NCBI RefSeq assembly: GCF_030362855.1
Contig: NZ_JAUCBP010000007.1
Location: 806,675 to 870,674 of the forward strand
Source: Neoalteromonas arenosi
Lineage (GTDB): Bacteria > Pseudomonadota > Gammaproteobacteria > Enterobacterales > Alteromonadaceae
Direction of reading: 5' to 3'
DNA length: 64,000 bases
Part shown: positions 18,759 through 28,324 of the stretch, in pieces
How the letters are laid out: each line of letters starts with the position of its first letter
How positions within the stretch are numbered: the first letter of the stretch is position 1
Translations under genes and position numbers: made by a program
Notes under the pieces: generated by a model
Databases searched by the model: none
What the model was told of the DNA's origin: nothing
What the model saw: the letters and a program-made list of their open reading frames with translations, nothing else

Positions 18759-21700
18759 GTTCGGTAGTGCGGGTGCAGCACTTGCGCGGTTTGCAATGCG
18801 TAAACCCGTTACAGTATGCATGATATTTCTAAGCTTGATGGTGTTTGGTGTTATCTCTAGTCGGCTTTTGCCGCTGGAGAAGTTTCCTGGCATTGATATT
18901 CCAGAAATGATTATCCAAGTTCCCTATCCTAACTCAACACCTGCTGAAACCGAGCGGATGATCACCCGCCCTGTTGAAGAGGCTGTTGCGACAATGTCGG
19001 GAATTAAGCGCATGTTTGCCAATAGTTTTGAAGATCGTGCGGAGATTTATATTCAGTTTGCGTGGGATGAAAACATCAAAGCGAAAAGTATTGAAGCGCG
19101 GGAAAAGATTGACGCGATTCGTCACTTACTTCCCGATGATGTTGAACGTATATTGGTGTTTAAATTCAATACCAATGACATGCCCATTTTCCAGTTACGT
19201 GTGTCAAGTGAACGCGATCTTTCGAATGCTTATGACTTGTTGGATCGCAACCTCAAGCGCCCGATTGAACGCGTTGCAGGTGTTTCCAAAGTTGAACTGT
19301 ACGGTGTATTGAAAAAAGAAATTGTTATTCGAATCTCTCCCGAACGGATTGCAGCGTTAAATGTTGATGTAAATCGCTTGAGTGCTACTCTGCGTAACGC
19401 CAACTTCTCAATGAATGCGGGTCACATCTATGATTTAGGCCAAAAGATTTCACTGATGCCGCAAGGGGATTTCCGTAGTTTAGATGACATACGCAATCTG
19501 ATCATTCGCAATGGGGTTGTGTTGTCAGATATTGCGGAAGTGAACTATGAAACGCCAGAACGCAATGAAGGTCGTCATCTAGACCAAACCTATGCCGTTG
19601 GTTTCAATATCTATCGCGAATCTGGCAGTAACTTAGTGGAAGTATCTCAGCGTGTGATGCGAGTGATCGACCAAGCGAAAACAGATCCCGCATTTGATGG
19701 TATCAGCTTATTTGTAATGGACGATACAGCCACGTCTGTTACTGATTCACTAAGCGACCTTATTGCCGCGGGACTGCTCGGTGCTGCACTTTCGATTGCG
19801 ATTCTATTTGTATTTCTGCGCCAACTAACCACTACCTTGGTGGTCGTGTTGTCTGTGCCCTTTTCGATTTGTATTACCCTGGGCATGATGTACTTGTTTG
19901 GTTATTCATTAAATATTTTATCGTTGATGGGGTTGATGTTAGCGGTAGGTATGTTGGTCGATAACGCTGTTGTTGTGACTGAAAGCATATTCCAGGAAAA
20001 ACAAAGCGAAGCTGATGCAGTTGCTGCAACCGAAAAAGGTGTCAGTAAAGTGAGTTTAGCAGTGATTGCTGGTACAACGACTACGGCAATTGTTTTCTTA
20101 CCTAATATTGTCGGTGTTAAAATTGACGTTACCGTGTTCCTTGAACACGTTGCGATCGCGATTTGTATTTCGTTGTTTGCATCACTGTTAATCGCGCAAA
20201 CCCTTATCCCACTGCTTGCCAGTAAAATCAAACCACCCAAGCCCCGCAGCAACAATACGCAATCAGGACAATGGTTACAGCGTTACAGAGACATTCTGCG
20301 TTGGACCATGAATAAGCCCGGCAGAGCGTCTTTAATTGCTGTGCTTATACTGGTCAGCACTGCGATCCCCATGCAGTTTGTTACCCAAAATGGTGATGGC
20401 AACAACAACGACGAACGCATCTGGTTGAACTATCACATGCAAACTAACTACACCTTGGAAGAAGTTGAGAAAACCGTTACCAAAATGGAAGAGTACTTAT
20501 ATGCCAATCAAGAGCGCTTCCACATTAAACAGGTATATACCTATTTCAACCCGGGTTTTGCGGTATCTGGCATAACACTAAACGACGATCTTCCTATTCC
20601 CGTAGGTGAGCTGAAAGAAATGATCCGTGATGAAATGCCGCAGTTTGTGCGCGCACGTCCGTCGTTCCAATGGGATACCGGTAATGGTGGTGGCGTGAAA
20701 ATCACATTACTCGGTGAATCATCCGATCGCCTATTGAACTTATCCGAGCAAATAGTGCCGATCTTAGCCAATATCGACGGCCTTTCTGACGTACGTGCTG
20801 ATACTGGAGCGATGCGTGAAGAACTGCAAATCCGAGTTGACCGTGATAAAGCCTTTCAGTACGGATTGAATACGTCAGAGATCGCTAATATCGTCAGTAC
20901 CGCATTGCGCGGCTCCAATTTGCGGACATTCAGACACGACCCATCGGGTGAAATCGATATTCGTTTAATGTATGGCCGCGATCTGCAATCGTCATTGAGT
21001 AAGCTCAAGGGCCTCGTGTTGCGTCGCAATGGCTTACAGCAAGTGACTCTCGACCAAGTTGCCGATATTCAAGTTACCCAACAACTATCACAAATAGGCC
21101 GCAGTTATCGTCAGACAGCATTGAGTATCGGGGCTAATTTGGATGAAGGGTTCACCATCGAACAGGCGCGTGACCAAATACAACGCACATTGGATTTGAT
21201 TGAACTACCAACCGGCTATCGGTGGACCTTTGACGGCAGTTTTCAACGTCAGGATGAGGCAAGTGCAGTGATGCAAATGAATATGTTGTTAGCTATCTGC
21301 ATGATTTATGTCGTTATGGCGGCGTTATTTGAGTCTCTGTTATTACCTACGGCAGTTATTACTTCTCTGTTGTTCTCATTTACTGGCGTATTTTGGGCAT
21401 TCTTTGTAACAGGCACCCCCATGTCAGTTATGGGCATGATAGGCATGTTGATATTAATGGGTATCGTCGTAAATAACGGGATTGTGCTGGTAGATAGAAT
21501 TAATCAGTTGATCAATCAAGGTATGTCGCTATTTGATGCCGTGATTGAAGGGTGTAGCAGCCGTGTACGACCAATACTAATGACCGTAGCAACTACCGTT
21601 CTAGGACTTGTACCACTAGCGATGGGTGCGACTCGTATTGGTGGTGACGGCCCGCCTTATTCACCAATGGCAATTGCCATAATCGGTGGCTTGGTCTTCT

Positions 21701-21822
21701 CCACGTTAACGAGCTTAGTTTTAGTCCCCCTCGCCTACGTACTGCTACTGAAAATGCGTTATCGTTACACCACGCTGTGGCGCCAATGCAAAGGCTATAT
21801 TGGCAAATACGTGTCAGCCTAA
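18751..21822 (+). CDS. RND efflux transporter, second permease subunit
   Basis: A 1023-residue RND pump of normal length. I use the ATG at 18751: GGAG at 18738-18741 is well placed, and the resulting 8-base overlap ATGGATAA with the preceding stop suits coupled translation; the frame itself opens earlier. It begins MDKFGSAGAALARFAMRKPV, has the porter signature FPGIDIPEMIIQVPYPNSTP and the TM4 region GLMLAVGMLVDNAVVVTESI, again with Asp-Asn. Together with the first pump it may form a heteromeric trimer, as MdtB and MdtC do; that is inference. The operon ends at a strong terminator. Confidence 0.93.
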   Translation: MDKFGSAGAALARFAMRKPVTVCMIFLSLMVFGVISSRLLPLEKFPGIDIPEMIIQVPYPNSTPAETERMITRPVEEAVATMSGIKRMFANSFEDRAEIYIQFAWDENIKAKSIEAREKIDAIRHLLPDDVERILVFKFNTNDMPIFQLRVSSERDLSNAYDLLDRNLKRPIERVAGVSKVELYGVLKKEIVIRISPERIAALNVDVNRLSATLRNANFSMNAGHIYDLGQKISLMPQGDFRSLDDIRNLIIRNGVVLSDIAEVNYETPERNEGRHLDQTYAVGFNIYRESGSNLVEVSQRVMRVIDQAKTDPAFDGISLFVMDDTATSVTDSLSDLIAAGLLGAALSIAILFVFLRQLTTTLVVVLSVPFSICITLGMMYLFGYSLNILSLMGLMLAVGMLVDNAVVVTESIFQEKQSEADAVAATEKGVSKVSLAVIAGTTTTAIVFLPNIVGVKIDVTVFLEHVAIAICISLFASLLIAQTLIPLLASKIKPPKPRSNNTQSGQWLQRYRDILRWTMNKPGRASLIAVLILVSTAIPMQFVTQNGDGNNNDERIWLNYHMQTNYTLEEVEKTVTKMEEYLYANQERFHIKQVYTYFNPGFAVSGITLNDDLPIPVGELKEMIRDEMPQFVRARPSFQWDTGNGGGVKITLLGESSDRLLNLSEQIVPILANIDGLSDVRADTGAMREELQIRVDRDKAFQYGLNTSEIANIVSTALRGSNLRTFRHDPSGEIDIRLMYGRDLQSSLSKLKGLVLRRNGLQQVTLDQVADIQVTQQLSQIGRSYRQTALSIGANLDEGFTIEQARDQIQRTLDLIELPTGYRWTFDGSFQRQDEASAVMQMNMLLAICMIYVVMAALFESLLLPTAVITSLLFSFTGVFWAFFVTGTPMSVMGMIGMLILMGIVVNNGIVLVDRINQLINQGMSLFDAVIEGCSSRVRPILMTVATTVLGLVPLAMGATRIGGDGPPYSPMAIAIIGGLVFSTLTSLVLVPLAYVLLLKMRYRYTTLWRQCKGYIGKYVSA

Positions 21823-21830
21823 CCTAACAA

Positions 21831-21856
21831 AAAAAGCCCGCGATCGCGGGCTTTTT
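21831..21856. terminator. Bidirectional terminator after RND operon
   Basis: AAAAAGCCCGCG-AT-CGCGGGCTTTTT, a perfect 12-bp stem and near-complete palindrome, between the convergent RND operon and DUF2189 gene. It would work in both directions. Confidence 0.9.
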
Positions 21857-21881
21857 AATATCCTGACTGGTTTTATTAATC

Positions 21882-22676
21882 CTATTCGTATTTGCGCTCG
21901 CGTTTTATTTCGATTGCATCGATGTACGCATGCCAGCTGGCGTAGCCAATCAACGGCATTAAGAAAATAAACCCTACAAAACCGGTGACAAAGCCCAATG
22001 CAACGGACGTGAAAATGATTCCACCCCAAATAAACATTGGCACTTTGTTGACCCACACAGCGTTCACACTGGTTAAAACCGCAGTCGCGATATCAACTTT
22101 ACGCTCCATAAGAATGGGTTGTGTGAATGCGCTTATGAAAAATACCAGCATAGTAAATCCAGCGCCTACAACCGTACCCAGCGCCAAAAATGGCAGCAAA
22201 TTCTCAAGCGTTGGGTCTAGGTACTGTGGATATAATGCATGAATCAATGATGCGACGCGAAGCCAGAAAATCATAAGTATCATCAGCATTAGGCCAAACC
22301 CCCACTCGTTAACTGCGTTGCGTGTTATCGCCCGCAATGAGTGTCGAAGACTCGGCTTATGGCCTTTTTCTAGTTCCCAGCTCACATCGTACAAGCCTGC
22401 TGCTAAGAACGGTCCGATCAACATAAAGCACACGATCGCCGGTAAGATAACTAAGTGCCAACCGGTTAACTGCACCAAGTAGGCGATAGTCCAGGGAATG
22501 ATTGCAAAAATAACCCCATAGAAAACGCTAAGACCAGGTGTGCGAAAGAAATCACGCAAACCTAAAGACAACCATTTTATCGGGTCACCAACGTCTAATT
22601 CTTTGCAAGGAATAACGCGCGCTATTTTACTTTCAGTGATGGCGTTTTGTGGCGTTTCTTTGAAATGTTGCGACAT
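21882..22676 (-). CDS. DUF2189 family integral membrane protein
   Basis: A 264-residue inner-membrane protein with about six predicted helices after a soluble N-terminal stretch of some 45 residues. Characteristic parts are WLSLGLRDFFRTPGLSVFYG, LIGPFLAAGLYDVSWELEKG and the repeated WGF/FWLRV helices. It matches the DUF2189 family, which has no experimentally assigned function that I know. It stands alone, with a 156-base gap to the next gene upstream that contains only AT-rich sequence. Confidence 0.85.
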   Translation of the reverse strand: MSQHFKETPQNAITESKIARVIPCKELDVGDPIKWLSLGLRDFFRTPGLSVFYGVIFAIIPWTIAYLVQLTGWHLVILPAIVCFMLIGPFLAAGLYDVSWELEKGHKPSLRHSLRAITRNAVNEWGFGLMLMILMIFWLRVASLIHALYPQYLDPTLENLLPFLALGTVVGAGFTMLVFFISAFTQPILMERKVDIATAVLTSVNAVWVNKVPMFIWGGIIFTSVALGFVTGFVGFIFLMPLIGYASWHAYIDAIEIKRERKYE

Positions 22677-22832
22677 AGCAATTTCCTTATGATTCCAGCT
22701 TCGGACAACCGGATATACACCGGTTTTAAACAGTTACGTATACTTGCATACGTGAACATCAACTAAATTAGTTCACACTTTATTAACAAAGTATAGTGGA
22801 AAGCGCGGGAAATTCTAAAATCGTATAAAAAT

Positions 22833-23357
22833 CTAGGCGTTAATAATGGGTTGCCAGTAGATCTTAGTGTTGAACGTGGCACACATTGTCGCATTCAATT
22901 CAGCAAATCTTGTGATTTGGCGATCAACACCGGTCACACAGTGCATGGTAAATCGATGACAATTATTACTGAGCAGGTCATATTCACTGTATTCAAATAA
23001 ACGAGACGACGCGACTGCAGCAGTATCTGGCTTAACCAACGGTTGTCGATGTTTGTCACATGCAACAAAAATAGTATTACCGCTGCGTTCGGTTAAAAAG
23101 CGTTCGGGGGAAATACCGCGGATCAAACCATTACCGCGCAATTCGATGATGTTGTTATCAACCCAAATACCGGTATGTTGGAAGACTTCATAAATACCAC
23201 AACACACAACTGCACCGTCAATCGGCTGCACGGCGCGCTTGCACTCCCCAGGGAAGTGATTGATATAACCTTGCGATTTTTGTATTTCGCGCGTTAATTT
23301 GGTACCAGCGAATAACGCCGCTGCACCTGCACCTAACCAAACTAAAGGTAACGGCAT
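22833..23357 (-). CDS. LRAT-like (NlpC/P60 superfamily) domain protein
   Basis: A 174-residue protein with an N-terminal hydrophobic segment (about residues 4-18) and a compact lecithin-retinol-acyltransferase-like domain. The two active-site motifs are a His in the QHTGIWVDN strand (H61) and the Cys in SNNCHRFTMHC (C133), the permuted order seen in LRAT and H-REV107 proteins. These enzymes act on acyl-thioester intermediates; bacterial members are mostly uncharacterised. I chose the ATG at 23357 because AGGAGGC sits immediately upstream; an upstream in-frame ATG at 23411 lacks such a site. Confidence 0.75.
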   Translation of the reverse strand: MPLPLVWLGAGAAALFAGTKLTREIQKSQGYINHFPGECKRAVQPIDGAVVCCGIYEVFQHTGIWVDNNIIELRGNGLIRGISPERFLTERSGNTIFVACDKHRQPLVKPDTAAVASSRLFEYSEYDLLSNNCHRFTMHCVTGVDRQITRFAELNATMCATFNTKIYWQPIINA

Positions 23358-23513
23358 GACAGCCTCCTGAACATCTCGGTTCGAGTGTAATTCTGTTGAT
23401 TTTTTATACAAGCAATAAGTTGTAACGGATTTTTACAGCCATTTCGTAATAAGTGCTTAACAGCGACAGCCTACGTGTATTACTCTGTTTCTGATAGCCA
23501 AGGAAGTACAACT

Positions 23514-24731
23514 ATGATCACCGTTACAAAGTCCCGCAAACTCGATAACGTTTGTTATGACATCCGTGGACCAATTGCAGCACGCGCCCGCAAACTGGAA
23601 GACGAAGGTCATCGAATTTTAAAACTTAATATTGGTAATCCCGCTCCGTTTGGTTTTGAGGCACCCGATGACATCCTCAAAGATGTGATCCGCAACCTGC
23701 CAAACGCGCAAGGGTATTCGGATTCAACTGGGATATATGCGGCTCGGGTAGCGGTCATGCAGTACTACCAATCAAAAGGTGTGCGTAATACAGCTATAGA
23801 GGACGTATTTATCGGCAATGGCGTCAGTGAAATGATCATGATGTCGATGCAAGCACTACTCAACACGGGTGACGAAGTATTATTGCCTGCACCAGATTAC
23901 CCATTGTGGACAGCGGCTGTTAGTTTGTCTTCTGGATCACCCATTCATTATCGCTGTGATGAACAAAATGGTTGGTTTCCCGATATTGACGATATTCGCA
24001 GTAAGATCACCGATAAAACCAGAGCGATCGTACTGATTAACCCCAATAACCCAACCGGCGCAGTCTACGATAAAGCCTTGTTACAGCAAGTTATTGAGCT
24101 TGCCCGAGAGTTTAAGCTAGTAATATTCAGTGATGAGATTTACGACAAGATAGTATATGACGATGCGCAACATCACTGTATTGCCTCTATGGCTGAAGAT
24201 TTAGTGATTTGTACCTTTAGTGGGTTATCAAAAAACTATCGCGTAGCCGGTTTCCGCGCGGGTTGGATGATGGTCAGTGGTAATAAGCTGGCCGCAAAGG
24301 AATACATTGAAGGGCTTACAATTCTGTCATCGATGCGAATGTGCGCCAATGTGCCCTGCCAACATGCAATTCAAACGGCCTTGGGCGGTTATCAAAGTAT
24401 TAATGAGCTTATCCACGACACGGGCCGATTAAAAATTCAACGCGATATAGCAGAGCAAAAGCTCAACGCGATTGATGGCATAACCTGTGTAGTTCCCAAG
24501 GGAGCAATGTATTGTTTTGCGAAGGTTGATCACGACAAGTTCAATATTAAAGACGATGAACAGATGATTATGGATTTACTTGAAAACGAGAAGATCCTAT
24601 TGGTTCACGGTAGCGCATTTAATCTTAAAGACGGCGTTTACTTTAGATTGGTGTTTTTACCGCATATCGATGAACTCAGCGCCGCTCTTGACCGTATCGC
24701 CAACTTTTTCAGCTATTACCGCCAGAGTTAA
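23514..24731 (+). CDS. alaA: Glutamate-pyruvate aminotransferase AlaA
   Basis: A 405-residue class I PLP aminotransferase, exactly the length of E. coli AlaA (YfbQ), which makes L-alanine from pyruvate and glutamate. Landmarks are IRGPIAARARKLEDEGHRIL, KLNIGNPAPFGFEAPDDI, LINPNNPTGAVY, the DEIYDKIVYDD strand and the PLP lysine in CTFSGLSKNYRVAGFRAGWM. The ATG at 23514 follows AAGGAAG; an upstream extension of the frame is not expected. It is four bases from yfbR, reproducing the enterobacterial alaA-yfbR gene order. Confidence 0.95.
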   Translation: MITVTKSRKLDNVCYDIRGPIAARARKLEDEGHRILKLNIGNPAPFGFEAPDDILKDVIRNLPNAQGYSDSTGIYAARVAVMQYYQSKGVRNTAIEDVFIGNGVSEMIMMSMQALLNTGDEVLLPAPDYPLWTAAVSLSSGSPIHYRCDEQNGWFPDIDDIRSKITDKTRAIVLINPNNPTGAVYDKALLQQVIELAREFKLVIFSDEIYDKIVYDDAQHHCIASMAEDLVICTFSGLSKNYRVAGFRAGWMMVSGNKLAAKEYIEGLTILSSMRMCANVPCQHAIQTALGGYQSINELIHDTGRLKIQRDIAEQKLNAIDGITCVVPKGAMYCFAKVDHDKFNIKDDEQMIMDLLENEKILLVHGSAFNLKDGVYFRLVFLPHIDELSAALDRIANFFSYYRQS

Positions 24732-24735
24732 GGTT

Positions 24736-25329
24736 ATGAAACAAAGTACATTTTTAGCCTGGATCTTGCGTATGCCGTTGATCAAGCGCTGGGCTTTAAT
24801 GCACTCAGTAAAGAATGAAAACGTTGCTGAACACAGTCATCAAGTCGCTGTGATCACGCACCTTTTAGCAGTGATCAAAAACCACTATTTTGCAGGCACG
24901 ATAAGTCCGGAGCGCGCAGTGACTGTCGCGTTGTATCATGAAATATCAGAAACAAAGCTACAAGATATTAACCATGTAACGAAGTACCACAATCCTGAGT
25001 TAACGAAAGAATTTAAAAAGCTCGAAGAAATTGCTGAATTGGAGTGCTTAGAAACACTACCTGAAGAGCTTCAAGAGCAATTCAAGCCCCTTATAGTGCA
25101 ATCTGCAGTAGACCCTGAATACAAGAAGATTGTTAAGGCAGCGGATCTGATCGCAGCCTATTTAAAAGCTTGTGACGAGATTGCGTTTGGTAATCGCGAG
25201 TTTCATCACGTTAAGGTTAGGCTTGAAAATATGTTATCAAATTACGTTGAAACCATGCCTGAAGTCGAATTTTTCTTAGCGACCTTTAAAGACAAGTGTT
25301 TAGTTAGCGTCGATGAATTATCCGAGTAG
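24736..25329 (+). CDS. yfbR: 5'-deoxynucleotidase YfbR (HD domain)
   Basis: A 197-residue HD-domain phosphohydrolase close in length to E. coli YfbR (199), which removes the 5' phosphate from deoxyribonucleoside monophosphates. Metal-binding residues are visible in NVAEHSHQVAV, ALYHEISETKL and the later AADLIAAYLKACDEIAFGNREF. It overlaps the next gene by 17 bases and starts four bases after alaA. With the downstream dGTPase it makes a small deoxynucleotide-handling group. Confidence 0.94.
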   Translation: MKQSTFLAWILRMPLIKRWALMHSVKNENVAEHSHQVAVITHLLAVIKNHYFAGTISPERAVTVALYHEISETKLQDINHVTKYHNPELTKEFKKLEEIAELECLETLPEELQEQFKPLIVQSAVDPEYKKIVKAADLIAAYLKACDEIAFGNREFHHVKVRLENMLSNYVETMPEVEFFLATFKDKCLVSVDELSE

Positions 25330-25804
25330 TGATCCCTGCCCCTGCGGCTCGGGCAAACCTTTCAAGCTCTGCTGTCTTGGTGTGATTGAAAATGATTCGG
25401 CCACCACGCCAGAGATGCTGATGCGAAGCCGGTACAGTGCTTATGCCACAGCGAATTATCAATACATTCTAGATACTTACACGGCGTCTACGAGACCGAC
25501 GGTAGATGCTGATCGATTGGCTGAAGACAATCAATATACCCGGTGGTTAGCGCTCAGAGTGCTCAATGCAACCTGTGAACCCAACACTGGTACCGTCGAC
25601 TTTATTGCTTATTTCGCCGAAAACAAACAATTACAGCAACTGTCTGAGCACTCGCGCTTTGTAAAGGACAATGGTCGTTGGCGCTATATTGATGGTGATA
25701 TCAACGCGCATGGCGTTTTCAAGATAGGTCGCAATGAAACCTGTTTCTGCGGTTCAGGTAACAAATTTAAGCGCTGCTGTAGTCCTTTGATTACTGCCGG
25801 TTAA
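25313..25804 (+). CDS. ychJ: YchJ family SEC-C motif protein
   Basis: A 163-residue protein with a SEC-C zinc-binding motif at each end: DPCPCGSGKPFKLCC near the N-terminus and NETCFCGSGNKFKRCC at the C-terminus, around an NTF2-like core (LMRSRYSAYATANYQYILDT and SRFVKDNGRWRYIDGD). This is the layout of the UPF0225/YchJ family, whose function is unknown. It overlaps yfbR by 17 bases and precedes the dGTPase gene by three, so it belongs to the alaA-yfbR-ychJ-dgt transcript. Confidence 0.92.
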   Translation: MNYPSSDPCPCGSGKPFKLCCLGVIENDSATTPEMLMRSRYSAYATANYQYILDTYTASTRPTVDADRLAEDNQYTRWLALRVLNATCEPNTGTVDFIAYFAENKQLQQLSEHSRFVKDNGRWRYIDGDINAHGVFKIGRNETCFCGSGNKFKRCCSPLITAG

Positions 25805-25807
25805 CCA

Positions 25808-27229
25808 TTGCTCAGGCACGCAGAGTCCTTTATTCTCTTAAATGTTCATAAAGCAACCCAAATAGGCAGTACCGTGCAGCAGGATGTCAGTGCGTCGTCA
25901 GTGTGGAGTGAGCGGCGTTTGCCGCGAGTCGAAAATCGCGATGGTGACCATCGAAGTCCCTATCAAAGGGACAAGGCACGCATACTTCATTCCGCCGCAT
26001 TTCGGCGTTTACAAGCCAAAACTCAAGTACTTGGGGTTGGTCTGAGCGATTTTTATCGCACCCGCTTAACTCACTCTTTAGAAGCCGCACAAATAGGCGT
26101 TGGTATATGTGCCCAACTGAGTGTTAAGTATCCTCAGGAGACTTCCCATCTTGCGTTAGATAGCAACTTGGTTGAAGCGCTTTGCTTAGCCCATGACATT
26201 GGTCATCCTCCCTTCGGTCATGGTGGTGAAATAGCATTAAATTATATGATGAGTGATGCGGGTGGCTTTGAAGGCAACGGCCAGACCTTTCGTATTGTGA
26301 CCAAATTGGAGCCTTACACCAAAGAGCATGGTATGAACCTTTCAAGGCGAGCGATTTTGGGCTTAGTGAAGTATCCCAACTTCATTTCAAGGTTACGCGG
26401 CACCAATAGCGAAACCGCTACAAAGCCCGATAAACTAAGGGTTGTTAAGGCTCATGACTGGTTACCCCCGAAGGGGCTTTTTGATTGTGATGCGAGTATC
26501 TTTGACTGGCTAACAGCCCCGTTTTCGACTGCAGATAAAGATTTATATATGGCTTTGAAGCCGGGAAAAAGCTCGCTAGGACATTCCAAAACCCAACATA
26601 AGTCGGTCGACTGTTCAATTATGGAACTTGCCGACGATATTGCTTACGGTGTGCACGATTTAGAAGATGCAATAGTGATGGGCATGATTAACCAAGCCGA
26701 GTTTGACGACTTCATGCAGGCTCGTATTAGTGATTTGCAGGTAGAAGGGTTATCGAACAACTTCAGCCAGTTAAGTCAGCGTTTGTTTAATCAAGAGCAC
26801 TATGAGCGCAAAAACGCAATTGGCGCATTGGTTAATTTGTTCATCACTGCCATCGAATTAGTACCTCTGAATAAATTTGAGAGCCCCTTACTCGATTTCC
26901 AAGCTCAAATGCCAGAGCAATACGGACAAGCATTGGATTTATTTAAGCAGTTTGTGTATTTAAAGGTCATTCAAAAGCCGGAGATCCAGTTACTCGAATA
27001 TAAGGGACAGCAAACCGTTATGGAACTGTTTGAAGCCTTCGCGTCCGATCCGGAGCGTTTACTTCCGTTAAATACGCGTATGCGTTGGCAAAACGCACTA
27101 GAGCAGAATTTAGGCATGCGGGTCATAGCCGATTATATCAGTGGAATGACTGATGAGTTTGCTTCGCGCTTGTATTCAAATATGTTTGTGCCTAAGCGTG
27201 GCGGCACACACGATACATTGTCGTTGTAA
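25808..27229 (+). CDS. dgt: Deoxyguanosinetriphosphate triphosphohydrolase-like protein
   Basis: An HD-domain dNTP triphosphohydrolase of up to 473 residues, which splits dNTPs into deoxynucleoside and tripolyphosphate. It shows VWSERRLPRV, SPYQRDKARILHSAAFRRLQ, the first metal His in THSLEAAQIG, the HD pair in ALCLAHDIGHPPFGHGGE and the distal Asp in ELADDIAYGVHDLEDAI. The frame starts with TTG at 25808, but GTG at 25874 is also possible; neither has a good ribosome-binding site, and family members usually begin just before the WSER segment. Some relatives act in phage defence by dNTP depletion; this housekeeping context gives no sign of that. Confidence 0.9.
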   Translation: MLRHAESFILLNVHKATQIGSTVQQDVSASSVWSERRLPRVENRDGDHRSPYQRDKARILHSAAFRRLQAKTQVLGVGLSDFYRTRLTHSLEAAQIGVGICAQLSVKYPQETSHLALDSNLVEALCLAHDIGHPPFGHGGEIALNYMMSDAGGFEGNGQTFRIVTKLEPYTKEHGMNLSRRAILGLVKYPNFISRLRGTNSETATKPDKLRVVKAHDWLPPKGLFDCDASIFDWLTAPFSTADKDLYMALKPGKSSLGHSKTQHKSVDCSIMELADDIAYGVHDLEDAIVMGMINQAEFDDFMQARISDLQVEGLSNNFSQLSQRLFNQEHYERKNAIGALVNLFITAIELVPLNKFESPLLDFQAQMPEQYGQALDLFKQFVYLKVIQKPEIQLLEYKGQQTVMELFEAFASDPERLLPLNTRMRWQNALEQNLGMRVIADYISGMTDEFASRLYSNMFVPKRGGTHDTLSL

Positions 27230-27316
27230 TTTACACACACCGTTAAATTACTGAAATTTAACCAATCAATTTTCGGTCTTGGTACGTAATAAGACTAAAA
27301 TTGTGCGGTATCCACT

Positions 27317-28318
27317 ATGCTAATTCGAAGTAATAAAACCTCAGATCTGACTGAGAACGATGTAACTGATGAAAAGGTCTATCGTGATCGACGTAACATT
27401 CTCAAAGGTCTTGGATTTATAGGCGCTGGTAGTTTGCTAACACAACCAGCCCATGCTTTTAATTGGTTCGGCAGTGATGATGAAGATTTATTCCAAACCA
27501 ATGAGTTGACGTTCAGTCAGCCACGTGCATTTCAGTCGGATGAGGCATTAACCCCAGAAGATAAGGTCACTCAGTATAATAATTTCTATGAGTTTGGCAC
27601 GGGCAAGGATGACCCTTATGCGAATGCACAAGACTTCAAAGTTGATCCTTGGACGTTAACGGTCGATGGCTTAGTTGAAAATCCGATAACCCTCAGTTTC
27701 GATGATTTGTTTAAGCGCTATGGGTTAGAAGAACGCATCTATCGATTGCGTTGCGTCGAAGCGTGGTCGATGGTCATTCCTTGGATCGGTTTTGAGTTAG
27801 GTAAGTTGCTCAAAGATGCAAAACCCCTAAGCGGTGCTCGGTTTGTTGCTTTTGAAACACTCTTCGATCCTGAGCAGATGCCAGGACAACGGAGTCGCTT
27901 TGTCGGTGGAGGCATTGATTATCCATACGTAGAAGGATTGCGTCTGGACGAGGCGATGCACCCTCTCACGCTCATGTCTGTCGGTCTTTACGGTAAAACG
28001 CTCCCTCCTCAAAACGGTGCGCCGATTCGATTGGTAGTACCGTGGAAGTATGGGTTTAAGAGTATTAAGTCTGTTGTAAGGATTAAACTTACCAATCTTA
28101 TGCCTCCAACTACTTGGAATATTTTAGCCCCTCACGAATATGGATTTTACGCGAATGTAAACCCCACGGTTGATCATCCCCGCTGGAGTCAAGCGCGCGA
28201 ACGCCGCATTACAACGGGCGGCTTACTAGCGCGCAATCGCATCGAAACACAAATGTTTAACGGTTATGAAGAAGTAGCACCTTTATACAAAGATTTAGAT
28301 TTGCGTAAATTTTATTAA
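27317..28318 (+). CDS. msrP: Protein-methionine-sulfoxide reductase catalytic subunit MsrP (YedY)
   Basis: A 333-residue periplasmic molybdopterin oxidoreductase that repairs oxidised methionines in envelope proteins. The twin-arginine signal has RR at residues 25-26 ([18 protein letters not shown]) and ends near AHA. The molybdenum-ligating cysteine is C146 in [15 protein letters not shown], and [19 protein letters not shown] is the pterin-binding stretch. It is followed seven bases later by msrQ, its haem-containing electron donor. Confidence 0.96.
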   Translation: MLIRSNKTSDLTENDVTDEKVYRDRRNILKGLGFIGAGSLLTQPAHAFNWFGSDDEDLFQTNELTFSQPRAFQSDEALTPEDKVTQYNNFYEFGTGKDDPYANAQDFKVDPWTLTVDGLVENPITLSFDDLFKRYGLEERIYRLRCVEAWSMVIPWIGFELGKLLKDAKPLSGARFVAFETLFDPEQMPGQRSRFVGGGIDYPYVEGLRLDEAMHPLTLMSVGLYGKTLPPQNGAPIRLVVPWKYGFKSIKSVVRIKLTNLMPPTTWNILAPHEYGFYANVNPTVDHPRWSQARERRITTGGLLARNRIETQMFNGYEEVAPLYKDLDLRKFY

Positions 28319-28324
28319 GCTTGC

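Noticed and set aside
25808-27229. dGTPase as part of a phage-defence system
   Set aside because: It sits in the housekeeping alaA-yfbR-ychJ transcript with no defence genes around, so a cellular dNTP-handling role is the simpler reading.
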